Made by a program: the position numbers and the translations under genes. From Siphonodentalium dalli (lineage: Eukaryota; Mollusca; Scaphopoda; Gadilida; Siphonodentaliidae), in NCBI GenBank assembly GCA_032622095.1, contig CP136063.1, positions 282,653,426 to 282,717,425 of the forward strand: a DNA stretch of 64,000 nt. Direction: 5' to 3'. Below, piece after piece: positions 44,771-56,314 of this stretch (position 1 is the stretch's first letter; every line of letters starts with the position of its first letter). The notes below the pieces were generated by a model. The model had not been told where the DNA came from and searched no databases. It worked only from the letters and a program-made list of their open reading frames with translations.

Positions 44771-45125
44771 CCCTTTACCCAACAAACCGGCCAAAACCGG
44801 CCAAATAAAGCTTCAACAGCCTAAAATATCTTCGGTCTGTCTCAATAGAACCATACAAATATGGATATCATTGGAACCGGCTCCTTGACCACATTGTGAT
44901 AGTTACAGTTAGCCCTGTGCCAATGCATTCTCTTATATATGCGAGTCGACCATAGGTCGCCTCGCATATATAAGAGAATGCATTGGCCTAACAAAATTCT
45001 CTAACAATTTTATAATTTTAAATGTGTTAAGCCAATGCATTCTCTTATATATGCGAGGCGACCTATGGTCGACTCGCATATATAAGAGAATGCATTGGCA
45101 CAGGGCCCTTCTGTTGGGTAAAGGG
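44771..45125. mobile_element. 355-bp TTAA MITE with two hairpins, copy 2 only
   Basis: Ends CCCTTTACCCAACA and TGTTGGGTAAAGGG, with TTAA on both sides (44767-44770, 45126-45129). The unoccupied single TTAA is visible in copy 1 at 11077-11080. Two hairpins of the GCCAATGCATTC family lie at about 44921-44988 and 45029-45097 in opposite orientation. It is the same family as 47685-48076, inserted in reverse. Confidence 0.95.
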
Positions 45126-45369
45126 TTAATAAGTGAACTGTTACTGACAAAAATGATAATGCCTATTGTACACAGTGGAAAATTCTTGAACACAAAGCAC
45201 AATATCAGAATTAGATAAAGAATTACGATGTTGTTCCTGGCTATTCTGGACCCCATTTACTTGAGGTAGCTCTGCTAAACTTATGATTATTGGCGATGAT
45301 GTCTTCAAATCATTAATGACCCAACCAATTTGTATGCAAAACAATTCATCAAAACCGCTGTATTGAAAC

Positions 45370-46944
45370 TATCGCCATGAACACACATTCATTCATGAAG
45401 GATTTCATATCACTTATTCTTTCCATGGGAATTGTGGAAAAACACGAACAGGATGATTATTGGGAACTAATTGGCTGTATGAGACACCCGGTATAGGGAA
45501 AGTGATGACTGGAAAATGGTTCTCATTGTTGATGTGGTTTTTTCATTTCAACAACAACAGCAACAGTAAACAAGTTCCTGGCTTTGAATATACATAATGA
45601 TCAGGCCATCACTACATGTAACTATATCATGCCAAAATTCAAGAACTTGTTTATCTCTAAAGAGCAGTGTTCACGCTGGCCCAGAAATTCCTTTAGCCAT
45701 TATTTTAGCCAAATGCCAATTTATTTTAGCCACTTTGAATTTAATTTAGCCACTTGTTTGAGAATGTTTTTTTTTTATATAAATTGAACGTATATTACAT
45801 TTTATTGACAAAAGAATACAATAACAATGTAATATGAACAATAACAATCGATTTCACATACAATGAAAGCATTTAGACCATCGCACAAAAAAACAAATTG
45901 CGGTGTATTAACATATAGCGAAAATATGCAATACGATATCTGAACGCAACCTGAAGTTTTATTTATTCGCGAGTTTGTGCATAGTTTTATCTATGCCTAT
46001 GCGTATCTGGTGCATATTTGTTCAATTCGCGGGAAAATAATAGGTATACACTGGTGACTACGCAATTAGGATAATTTTAATCGCGGCTAGTTGGACAGAT
46101 CGATCGGTTTTGTAAAAAGTTGGAATTAATTAATAGGGATCAAACTGCAAATGCAAGAAATTCATTTTGGAAACTTGACTCTCAACAAAAACCTCCGTCA
46201 CGTAAAGTGATTAAGCATTTTTCCCTTATCCCCACTCAAAAGTTGCGTTTATTACAACACAAAGCGTCTGCCATTGACACTGCATGAAATCAATACCAAT
46301 GAACACCTATTACTAATTGCTCCAAGCACATCAGATCGCGTAACATACACAGGGTGGCGACGCTTTTGTTGTACGGATGTCAGCTGTGTGTGATGTTATT
46401 AGACCGATGACTGCTGGTGTGTTTATAATCGCCACCATGTCCAGATGGACATATTTGAGAGGAAATTAATTTAGCCATTTTTTTCGCCATTTGGTCATTT
46501 TTTTTTCGCCATTTGCAATTACCGCCAGCGTGAACACTGCTAAAGAGAACTCTTAATTGATGAGTAAACCATTGCATTCAAAGGACAAAGTAGCTGAAAC
46601 AATACAACCCTAAGTATCCTGATAAATGGGGATATTAGGCTTTTGTGTTAGCCGATGCCAAAACTGGATATGTCCTTGCATGGCAGTTAAATACAGGGAA
46701 GAGTGATAATAATGATGACGTTGAACCATTCACCTTGTGTATTGTGAAAAGTCTATCAGATAATTATCTAGACAACGAACATGTGATATTTATGGACAGT
46801 TATTACTCGAATGTTGATATAGCTGAACTATTGGTTCGCAGAGATACAGGTGTTTGTGGTACAATATGTACGTCACATAAAAGACTTCATGTTGAACTAA
46901 AGCCCAAGAATACCCCTTTATCCAAGGGAGATGTGCCTGTGTAA
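45370..46944 (+). pseudogene. PiggyBac transposase remnant, copy 2, interrupted by a hAT MITE
   Basis: The N-terminal trace at about 45380-45495 (SFMKDFISLILSM...DDYWELIG) is followed by KFKNLFISKE up to 45664. After the hAT MITE comes ELLIDE(stop)TIAFKGQ, YNPKYPDKWGY, then the 99-codon frame with VLADAKTGYVLAW, FMDSYYSNVDIAELLVRRDTGVCGTI. The last is the piggyBac MDNYYTS-type block with its catalytic Asp. Stops and frameshifts make it inactive. Confidence 0.75.
45665..46539. mobile_element. 875-bp non-autonomous hAT element
   Basis: Ends CAGTGTTCACGCTGGC and GCCAGCGTGAACACTG with the 8-bp duplication CTAAAGAG (45657-45664, 46540-46547). Repeated TTTAGCCA and TTCGCCATTT words lie near the ends. 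Its interior 45957-46232 survives in copy 1. Confidence 0.92.
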
Positions 46945-47000
46945 TACAGGAATGAAAAACTGTTAGTGTTGGCATGGCATGACACAAAGTGTATGCATCT

Positions 47001-47555
47001 ACAGTAATCGGTAATGCCCTTAGTAATCGACTCCTTAAACACAGCATAATTATGGGTAACTTTTCAGGATTTAGTCTGAAATATGGCTTGTTGCCATTCA
47101 TTGGAAAGCCCTCGGGGAGAGCTTTCTGATGAATGGCAACAAGCCATATTTCCGACTAAATCCAAAAAAGTTACCCATAATTCTGCTGTGTTTAACCTCT
47201 TCGCTGCTAAATGACGTTATGACGTCGTGTGCTGGGCTGTTGACGTTATTGCCATTTTCCAATGGGAAAATATAGCGGAAATGTCACAAGAACCATAAAA
47301 CTGACTCAGCTGAAAGGCTATTATCGTTCACAATCGTGGAACATCATACACTGTTTGAAACGTCGAGATACAGTTATTCCGATGCACTAATCTCCGAGTT
47401 CCAGTGTTGTATAATGGCCTACTGCTGGTGTGCTGAAGAAGGTCCGTAGTACCTACGGACCATATAGCACACGGCGTGCACTTTTATGTCCGTAATAGTT
47501 ACGGACGTCATAGCAGCGAAGAGGTTAAGGAGTCGATTACTTATGGCATTACTGT
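47001..47555. mobile_element. TA-type hairpin MITE carrying a nested TTAA MITE
   Basis: The outer ends CAGTAAT...GCCCTTAGTAATCGACTCC and GGAGTCGATTACTTATGGCA, TTACTG, are flanked by TA, with the inner GGGTAACTTTT hairpin as in 13711-13878. It is interrupted at 47196-47524. Confidence 0.8.
47196..47524. mobile_element. 329-bp TTAA MITE nested in a TA-type MITE
   Basis: Ends CCTCTTCGCTGCTA and TAGCAGCGAAGAGG, flanked by TTAA (47192-47195, 47525-47528). The target TTAA is the one seen intact in the relative at 13711-13878 (GTGGTTAAGAGG). Interior rich in GACGTCATAACG-type words. PiggyBac type by target. Confidence 0.9.
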
Positions 47556-47684
47556 ATTGTCTGTTCGCAGAACAAATATGCTGCAAGAAATCAGAATCAG
47601 GATATCGCGACATACTGAAACTTCATGCTGTAGTACAATATAACCAAAATATTGAACAAATTCCACAAGGATATTTGTACTTAA

Positions 47685-48076
47685 ACCTTTACCCAACAGA
47701 ATGGCCCTGTGCCAATGCATTCTCTTATATATGCGAGTCGACCATAGGTCGCCTCGCATATATAAGAGAATGCATTGGCTTAACACATTAAAAATTATAA
47801 AATTGTTAAAGAATGTAAGAAAAAATGGTAAAAAGTGTTAAAAAAAGATTGTTTTTAGGCCAATGCATTCTCTTATATATGCGAGGCGACCTATGGTCGA
47901 CTCGCATATATAAGAGAATGCATTGGCACAGGGCATAACTGTAACTATCACAATGTGGTCAAGAAGCCGGTTCCAATGATATCCATATTTGTATGGTTCT
48001 ATTGAGACAGACCGAAGATATTTTAGGCTGTTGAAGCTTTATTTGGCCGGTTTTGGCCGGTTTGTTGGGTAAAGGG
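47685..48076. mobile_element. 392-bp TTAA MITE with hairpin pair, copy 2
   Basis: Ortholog of 11928-12319, with the same ends and hairpins (about 47708-47779 and 47858-47925). Almost identical, so it predates the split of the two copies. Confidence 0.85.
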
Positions 48077-48210
48077 TTATCATCCATGGCAGACGGTGGT
48101 TGTGTCTGGGTTTAATAAAATGACTGATATTCATTGTTATCTCAGTAGTCCTTGGCATTCAATATCCAGATCATCCAGATGGTTATTCGTTACATGACTC
48201 AAGACAGGAC

Positions 48211-48530
48211 AGACCAATGACTACCGAGATACCATCATGCCTGACTGAACAGACCAATGACTACCGAGATACCATCATGCCTGACTGAACAGACCAATGA
48301 CTACGGAGATACCATCATGCCTGACTGAACAGACCAATGACTACCAAGATACCATCATGCCTGACTGAACAGACCAATGACTACCGAGATACCATCATGC
48401 CTGACTGAACAGACCAATGACTACCGAGATACCATCATGCCTGACTGAACAGACCAATGACTACCGAGATACCATCATGCCTGACTGAACAGACCAATGA
48501 CTACCGAGATACCATCATGCCTGACTGAAC
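48211..48530. repeat. 40-bp tandem repeat, eight units
   Basis: Units beginning AGACCAATGACTACCGAGAT recur every 40 bp from 48211 to 48530 with one or two substitutions (CGGAG, CAAG). Copy 1 has two units at 12453-12532. Confidence 0.97.
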
Positions 48531-49167
48531 AGCAATTTCCTGGAAGAGCGTCACCAGACAGAAGACCAGATTGTGTTGTTTGCTCAGACAGATAACTAAA
48601 GGTGGCCGAAAACAGTCATATAAATGTATGATGTGTAATGTAAGGCAGCCGAAAACAGACAATATATAAATGTTGCTCTCCGTCCAGTGATGTTTTTGAG
48701 ATGTACCACATTATCAAGGACTATAAACTGCGTCATCTGAAATTCTAGTCACATCATTCCTCCCTGGATTTATTTACATTTACATGTTGCTTTTGTCTTC
48801 TATTCATAAAAGGTGGACTTTGATGAAAATTCTTGATTCATAAATAATATAATATACATGTGCTTACAATGCACTGCACTAACTTTCTGATTCCTAGATA
48901 CACCCCTGGTACACATCATAGTACAGTAATAGCAGAGGTCTTTTGGTATTATACTATGATGTACATGTACAAGTATACCAGGTACTATCTAGGGTTAGCA
49001 GAGAGATGTTTGGTGTGTTACAATTATATAAGTGTACTTACACATGTAGATATGTTTGGTGTGTTACAATTATATAAGTGTACTTACACATGTAGATATG
49101 CAGAGGGCTGTCAGTAGTGAAATAACAACATAGAATGCTTCCAACAGGAGACATTCAGGGCATATTT
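48531..49167. other. No gene seen
   Basis: Matches 12533-13161 of copy 1; no supported gene. Confidence 0.45.
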
Positions 49168-49171
49168 TTAA

Positions 49172-49405
49172 CCCTTTGAGTGCCAGGGGCCGATCTCATC
49201 GGCCCTAAACCTACAAAATAAGTCTGTTAAAGAATATAAGAATAAATTATTAAAATTGTAAAAAATTAAAAAAAAATTAAAAATTGTTAGGCCAATGCAT
49301 TCTCTTATATATGCGAGGCGACCTATGGTCGACTCGCATATATAAGAGAATGCATTGGCACAGGGTATATGGGTTGATACAAAAATCGACCTGGCACTCA
49401 AAGGG
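49172..49405. mobile_element. 234-bp TTAA MITE with embedded hairpin, copy 2
   Basis: Ortholog of 13166-13404, flanked by TTAA, and differing mainly in an internal A run. Confidence 0.85.
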
Positions 49406-49720
49406 TTAAAATCCTCCTAACCCAAAAATTACCAAAGTGGAACAAATTTAAATTTGAATTTAGCATCGAATGGAATGGTTTATGGTTTATTAGAAAAGTC
49501 AACATCTAACATGCTATGCAACTTATATACATATATACAAGCAATTTCCCTTCTACTTTAAATTTACAAACAGTAGGGTTTTTTTTGCAAACAAGCTTAT
49601 ATATATACTTCTCAAATTACAAAAACACATTCTTCAAGACCACACAAATTGAAAGATCTGTAACCTAAACCAGCTGTTCTCATTTTCCGACATCATGCCG
49701 GTTTCATCTATTGTGTAATA

Positions 49721-49889
49721 CAGTATTGCTCTTAAGTAATTGAACTCTTAACCACAGCAGATTTATGGGTAACTTTTCAGGATTTAGTTGGAAATATGGC
49801 CTGTTGCCATTCATCGGAAAGCTCTCCCTGAGAAATGTTACCCATAATTATGCTGTGGTTAAGAGGTCGATTACTTAAGAGCATTACTG
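49721..49889. mobile_element. 169-bp hairpin MITE with TA target, copy 2
   Basis: Ortholog of 13711-13878. Confidence 0.8.
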
Positions 49890-52010
49890 TAATTCCATAA
49901 CATTATGGTTTTTTTCCATCCTCCTCTGTCCTCCTACCCAATAGTTTTAGAAATTGAAAAAAAAAAAGAATTTGGAACCAAATATTTTTTTGTCTTGTTT
50001 TGAAAAAATGATTGGATATAAAATGTTTTAATGCTTAAATGTCAGATAGCTAGAGGTACTAGTAGGATATGTGATTGGTCAGATTGAAAATATTAGATTT
50101 ATTACATTGGATAGCAATCATAGCATACTGTATGACCATGGAATGGGGTGGGCTAATTTTCTTCTAAGCTGAACACTGGAAAGATATAATGTATGTGAAC
50201 AGCGGAAATATAATTAAAGTTATGGTTAATATCTTCAAACCAATCTATACCAAAATCTATACAGGTGAAGAATGTATCCATGTGGATGCAATTATTTATA
50301 TAGTGATCATGTGATAGATATCTAGTTATCACATTGTGTCAACAGGATTGGTGGAGGATGTTAATATTTTCGATCAAATAAACCAAAATGACCCTCTCTA
50401 TGCAGGTTAGGGGTGTGTTATCATAAACTATGCCAAGAACTATAAACATAATCAATGGAAATATTTGAGTTATGAAATCTGATAGAATGGGGTTAATCTT
50501 ACCCAAACTAATGAACTGATAAACACAAAAAAGTCTTAAAAAGCATGTCATTGGATTTAGCAAAACTGATACAATAAGTCAGTCCCTAATGTCTTGAACC
50601 TATTACAACAAAGGGGTTAACTTAATATTACACAGAAAAGCAGAACAAGCTAGAGTCATCAATCAGTTTTTACAGTTTTATCAACAGACTCTGCCAGCAA
50701 TGTTATTTTATCTCTATCTGATGTCCAGCTAAACATTGCCAATAATACACTGGGTGTCATCTGAGAACTTCTCTTCTCTTCTCAGTGCAGGCATTATTAA
50801 ATTACATTGTCTGTCATATTAATTTTAAATGGCCATAACTCTGTTAAAATATACCCGATCAAACTCAAATTTGAACCTGATCTGTATTTCGGGGTGAGGA
50901 CCATATGAACCAAATTTGGTGCTGATCAGATGAAAAATATTTAAGTCAACACAGCTTGGATGAATTCTATTTAAAAACAAGAGCAGAAAGGGTTAACTAA
51001 ACGATACCAAAAACCATACAGACCAAGAACGTGCTAAGAAAAACCTAGTTAAGAAATATGAGGCAGATCAGAAGAAATATGTTCAACTTATTGCATTGGA
51101 TAGCATGTGTGTAAAGGGTCAGCCCTGGGAATTAAGGAAAATTTGCCTAGGCAATATATTTGCCTAGGTGAAAGAAATCGGCCTAGGCAATAACAGATTT
51201 TACCTAGGTAATTTTGCAACAATATTGCCATCTCAAATCAATATGATTCAATAATAACATGAATTGCCCAGAATTGCCTAGTTATTTTGCGGAACATTAA
51301 TTCCAGGCCATTACTCAACATATATGTACAATTCCACAAATCAACTCCAAAATAAGTGTCCTTATAACGGGTAGCTAGTTGGTGGCCCAGTGCCATGGAA
51401 ACAATTGTAGGACAATATATGTAATGAGTTATTTAAGGAAATCATTTTGGCTAAAGAGGTTCTATTTCTGATATACACAAATCAATTTTAGTAACCCAAT
51501 GAACTTGTTTTACCTAGGAAATATTATTGCCTAGGCAAACCGATTTTGCCTCTGCTTTTACCTAGGCATTGCCTATTGCCTAGGCTAATTCCCAGGGCTG
51601 AAGGGTTAATTATTTTCTAAACTGATCAACTAATCGATACGAAAAACTATACAGGTGAGGGGTGTGTCATCATTAACCTACATATCAAATATGAAAACAA
51701 TCGGACAAAAAATACTTTGGTTACAGCATCGGATAGCTCATGCCTATGTGCGGATGTAAAGTGTTAATAATTTCTAAACTGATCAACCAATCGATACCAA
51801 AAACTATACAGGTGAGGAGTGTGTCATCATAAACATGTACATAAAATTTGAACACGATCTGATAAAAAATATTTGAGTAATCGAATCGGATAGTAAGTGT
51901 CTACGGACAGACCGACGAACGGACTGACGACGGATGGTTGATCCAGACGTCGACATTATGTGTACCATACATGGTATGGGTACACATAAAAAAATAGTAA
52001 CAATTTCTAT
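49890..52010. mobile_element. Pearl-like tandem-core element, copy 2
   Basis: Ortholog of 13880-15475, interrupted by the element at 51120-51600. Retains GGCCATAACTCTGTTAAAAT near 50832, partly deleted in copy 1. Confidence 0.6.
51120..51600. mobile_element. 481-bp CAGCCCTGGGAATT element, copy 2 only
   Basis: Ends CAGCCCTGGGAATTA and TAATTCCCAGGGCTG; AAGGGT flanks it on both sides (51114-51119, 51601-51606). Copy 1 at about 15094-15110 shows the unoccupied site. The interior is packed with the self-complementary word TGCCTAGGCA. CAG/CTG ends suggest hAT, though only 6 bp of duplication match exactly. Confidence 0.85.
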
Positions 52011-52149
52011 CCCATTTCATGGCAATCATTTGAAAACAAAATTATTTCGTAGCTCCCGTTGACTCATCTCTCTTTAGTCAAAAGTATTATTTTATGTAAC
52101 CTAGATCTATGTAGGAAGTTCAGGGAAGATACAATAGCATTAATAATCA

Positions 52150-53136
52150 ACAGAGGACCCCTAACTTTTATAAGATCCCTTTACTTTCATATTACCCCTT
52201 TACTTTCATAAGACCCCTACACTTTCATAAGTATGATAAGACCCCTTTACTTTCATAAGACCCCTACACTTTCATAAGACCCCTTTCATAAGACCCCTTT
52301 ACTTTCATAAGACCCCTACACTGTCATAAGACCCCTGAACTTTCATAAGACCCCAACACTTTCGTAAGACTCTACACTTTCATAAGACCCCTGTACTTTC
52401 ATAAGACCCTACACTTTCATAAGACCCCTGCACTTTCATGAGACCCCTACACTTTCATGAGACCTCTACACTTTCATGAGACCCCTACACTTTCATGAGA
52501 CCTCTACAATTTCACGAGTAACCCTAAACTTTCATGAGACCCCTACACTTTCACGAGTAACCCTAAACTTTCATGAGACCCCTACACTTTCATGAGACCT
52601 CTACACTTTCACGAGTAACCCTACACTTTCATGAGACCTCTACACTTTCATGAGTAACTCTACATTTTCATGAGACCTTTACACTTTCATGAGTAACTCT
52701 ACATTTTCATGAGACCTTTACACTTTCATGAGTAACCCTACACTTTCATGAGACCCCTACACTTTCATGAGACCTCTACACTTTCATGAGTAACCCTACA
52801 CTTTCATGAGACCTCTACACTTTCATGAGTAACCCTACACTTTCATGAGACTTCTACACTTTAATGAGACCTTTACACTTTCATGAGATCCCTACACTTT
52901 CATGAGTAACCCTAAACTTTCATGAGACCCCTGCATTTTTATAAGACACCTGCACTTTCATAAGACCCCTACACTTTCATGAGACCAACACTTTCATGAG
53001 TAACCCTACACTTTCATGAGACCAACACTTTCATGAATAACCCTACACTTTCATGAGACCCCTGTATTTTCATAAGACCCCTGCACTTTCATAAGACCCT
53101 ACAAGTTCATGAGACCCCTACACTTTCATGAGATAA
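52150..53136. repeat. 1-kb minisatellite, 19-20 bp units, copy 2
   Basis: Ortholog of 15630-16645 with several unit gains and losses; again runs into the FEM1-like stop codon. Confidence 0.95.
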
Positions 53137-55171
53137 GCAAGAGCCTCCAGTTATAATCCCTATCTGGGCAACAATCATGCATTTTAATTAAATGATCAAG
53201 AGGAGATGGCATTAGCCCACTATAATACACTTGGTAATCGGTGACCGCGCGGGCAGCCAAGCACTGTAATGGTAACACATCTGATTTTCCAAAAGCTGCC
53301 TGCAAGTTCACTGGCAGAGAGTCCTGATAAGTTTTTCCCTTTTTGTTCCGGATATCACAATGATAATCTGCATTAATGAGGGCCTCTATGATGTGTTTGT
53401 ATTCAGATTGGTCACAAAGAGTTCTGTTCCTCCAATCAGCTGCAGATAGAGCAGTCATTAAACATGTGTCGCCATGAATGTCCCTCGCGTTCACATCAAA
53501 ACCAGCATCCAAAAGCAGAGACGTCAAACGCAGGTTTGGTAAGAATAACTCCAAACAGTCTATTGCTTCATATTCAATCTTGTATTTTTCACCGATAGTG
53601 CTTGGATCCAAGGCATAATGAAGAAGTGTACTTTTTGTCTCATTGATGGGGTTGATTCTGGAAGCATTGCCGCAGAATGCATGAAGCTGTGACATCATTT
53701 CAGCCTTCCATTCCTTGTTATATACACCACAGTTATCAACGTACATGGTATTAAAGTTAGGATCATCGAAGACACTAATACCGTCTTCTACTAATTGAGC
53801 TTCATCCGCCTCAAGCCACTTTATGAAAAGAAATATGTACTCGATTATCACAACCATCAATGTCATGATATGAGAACCAAATGAATTCATTTGATCGTTT
53901 AACTTCGTCCCGGGGGTTAACATATCAAGTAATGTCTTCAGCATATTTAACCCATGCTTGAGGTTTTTTACAGTAGAAATGTCCTCAGACCAGAACTTAG
54001 CTTCCCATTGGTAAAGCCTCAGAATATCACGTGATGAACAAGAGCACCCCGCACATGATGATAAAGCATAATCAGCTAACTTAGCACCATGTCCATATCT
54101 AATTTTTGTCTCATTCAGTTGTTTTAAAGTGCCAAGTAGAAATCTAATAAATTCTGGATTTCCTTCTCCGAGAACTCTTTCACCGATTAGAAAAGAATGT
54201 GAAATCAAGTCGTCTTCTTGTGCTAGGAGTTGATTCAACTGGTTCATGTCTACAGGCTCGCTCTTGTGTTCAAACATTTCTTTTGTTTCAAGTGGTAAAT
54301 TTTTTTTTATCGGCTGTTGATGATCTTTATGTCTTGTTTTCATCGCTCGTTTCCACATCGTAGCAGTAAAATGTATCGTGTGAGTTCTATGAGGAAAACA
54401 CAGAATCTCTTGTGCACCTAATAGTTCTAATGCATCAATGATGTCGGCATCTGTCGGACTTGTGTTCTGTATGAAATATTCCACGATCATATGCAGGCCC
54501 ATTATCGCGGCATATTTCATCACATTATTGTTAAATCCTTCCCAGTGGTATTTAGATCCTTTATCTAACAGCATTTTAACGCATTCCAATCGTGTGAATT
54601 GATAAACCCACCATGTCTTTATTGTATAATGTAATGCAGTCAATCCTACGTCGCTCCTAGCATTTACATCAGCACCTTTTGAAATTAAGAACTCCATTAA
54701 TTTTAAATATCCAGCCGCAACCATCAAACATGTCTTCCGTCTGTTGTTGTACACACAAAATCTGTTGATGTCAGCTCCATGCTTGAGGAGATATTCTATG
54801 ATTTCAAAGTTGAACCTTTGATGACGCGTCTGTGAAGCAACAGCCCAAATCAAAGGTGGACACACCCATTTCTCCGAGAATTTTATATCTGAGATGATGT
54901 CGCCTCCAGTGTAGTTTTCCACAGATTTCAGGTTGCAGTTGTGAATATCTCTGAACAGTTTCACTATAGGATCACAGTTGTTGTCCGACATCGTGCAATA
55001 GTCCACGAAATAATCATCGATCTCACCACCAGAGTCTCTTCGATATTTGGTACTGAGGATTCTATCAAAGTCAATGGTATCACTATAAGATCCACTGCCT
55101 AACTCGCTGTTTGGTTCCATTGATGTGGGATCACTGTCAGATCCACTGCTTAATTCGTCATTTGATTCCAT
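53126..55171 (-). CDS. FEM1-like ankyrin-repeat protein, copy 2
   Basis: Intact 681-codon ORF with the same domains as 16635-18680: doubled acidic N-terminus, two groups of ankyrin repeats and the FEM1-type centre. By eye six base changes separate the copies and all six change a residue (Asp to Tyr in the acidic repeat, Lys to Asn, Gln to Glu, Ser to Thr, Ser to Asn, Val to Met). The ATG context and splice acceptor upstream are the same apart from a 3-bp TTA insertion in the leader. Both copies look able to make protein. Role as a CUL2 substrate receptor is inferred from family resemblance. Confidence 0.75.
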   Translation of the reverse strand: MESNDELSSGSDSDPTSMEPNSELGSGSYSDTIDFDRILSTKYRRDSGGEIDDYFVDYCTMSDNNCDPIVKLFRDIHNCNLKSVENYTGGDIISDIKFSEKWVCPPLIWAVASQTRHQRFNFEIIEYLLKHGADINRFCVYNNRRKTCLMVAAGYLKLMEFLISKGADVNARSDVGLTALHYTIKTWWVYQFTRLECVKMLLDKGSKYHWEGFNNNVMKYAAIMGLHMIVEYFIQNTSPTDADIIDALELLGAQEILCFPHRTHTIHFTATMWKRAMKTRHKDHQQPIKKNLPLETKEMFEHKSEPVDMNQLNQLLAQEDDLISHSFLIGERVLGEGNPEFIRFLLGTLKQLNETKIRYGHGAKLADYALSSCAGCSCSSRDILRLYQWEAKFWSEDISTVKNLKHGLNMLKTLLDMLTPGTKLNDQMNSFGSHIMTLMVVIIEYIFLFIKWLEADEAQLVEDGISVFDDPNFNTMYVDNCGVYNKEWKAEMMSQLHAFCGNASRINPINETKSTLLHYALDPSTIGEKYKIEYEAIDCLELFLPNLRLTSLLLDAGFDVNARDIHGDTCLMTALSAADWRNRTLCDQSEYKHIIEALINADYHCDIRNKKGKTYQDSLPVNLQAAFGKSDVLPLQCLAARAVTDYQVYYSGLMPSPLDHLIKMHDCCPDRDYNWRLLLIS

Positions 55172-55601
55172 TAGGGGTTATTATGTTGTCCCTCTTCAAC
55201 TAACCTGAAAAAAATTAAAACGATTGATTGGGGTTTAATGCCCTGCAAGGCATTCCTAATAATAGAATGTTATTGGAATTTTACCACTGAACTCACAAAT
55301 AACAACTGGAATGAAGATTTTGTACGTCATAATATCATGTAAAATCATGTGCTTCTTCAGATGGGTTAAAATTCTACTAATTCTTACAGTATTTTTCAGA
55401 ATAGTCATGCAAAGTGCTACAACTGATGTTTTAATACCACAAAATAAATTTGAGCCAACTTGGGCATAACCATTGCGGGTAACTATATTTTATTAAATAA
55501 ATTCACAGCGCAGACACCCATTCATAGCAATTGTTTTCTGTATTATAGTCATTGTCCTTCAGTGTTACATCTTTTGTTTGCAACCAAGAATATTAAACAC
55601 G
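55172..55601. other. No gene; presumed 5' intron
   Basis: Matches 18681-19107 of copy 1. Confidence 0.4.
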
Positions 55602-55609
55602 CTGTTTAT
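55602..55609 (+). other. Empty target site of the copy-1 hAT element
   Basis: A single CTGTTTAT in otherwise continuous sequence; in copy 1 the same 8 bp flank the 3,284-bp element. Confidence 0.95.
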
Positions 55610-55957
55610 CATCACAGAGAATATTGATAATGAAAATAAGGGCAAAATATTTTTTTTCCGGATTCTTCTTAGTGATTGGTTTTACAAGCTGTTGTGGATA
55701 TCTATGATATAGACTATATGCGGCTTATATGCGCCAATCGACATGGTACAGATTACACTGTAATTAACCGTGCTCATTGACTGGACTCATCATGCGCGTA
55801 TGTGACACAGCGAGTGACTTATTGTGCTATTGTGTTCTGTACTGCATATTTAGTCTCCGATAAATCGTGTTTGTTAAAAGTCGTGTTTCGCAATGCTTCC
55901 CGATTATTACTTCTGAACAAGAATCTGATACATTTGTTCCCTCGAACACACTAAAGA

Positions 55958-56167
55958 ATGGATAAGCAGATCAGGACTAGGAGAGCTGTGCGTGGTCATA
56001 CGACTCGTTATATAAATGAAGCGGATGCAATTCTGAAATCAACAGATCCCGATTTAAACAGACTTTCCAGACGTATTGATGACATCACGGAGAAAATTGG
56101 TGAATTGGCGGATTTAACCCTTTCAGTTTTTTGTTTTTTTGGCTTGAATTTTTTTGGGTATGCTTAA
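55958..56167 (+). pseudogene. BEL/Pao-type gag start, copy 2
   Basis: Same 69-codon frame as 22756-22965 with one residue change near the end; truncated in the same way. Confidence 0.5.
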
Positions 56168-56314
56168 GCATGCTATGTAACACGGAACAATGACAGTTTA
56201 TTTCGTCAAATCCCACACTGTTAAAGAATCGCCCTCATTAAGAAGAGAAGCCCAGTCTGGTTCTGTGACATTGGATATAGCACAATCATGTGCAAAGTTT
56301 GCTTGGACTCCTAG

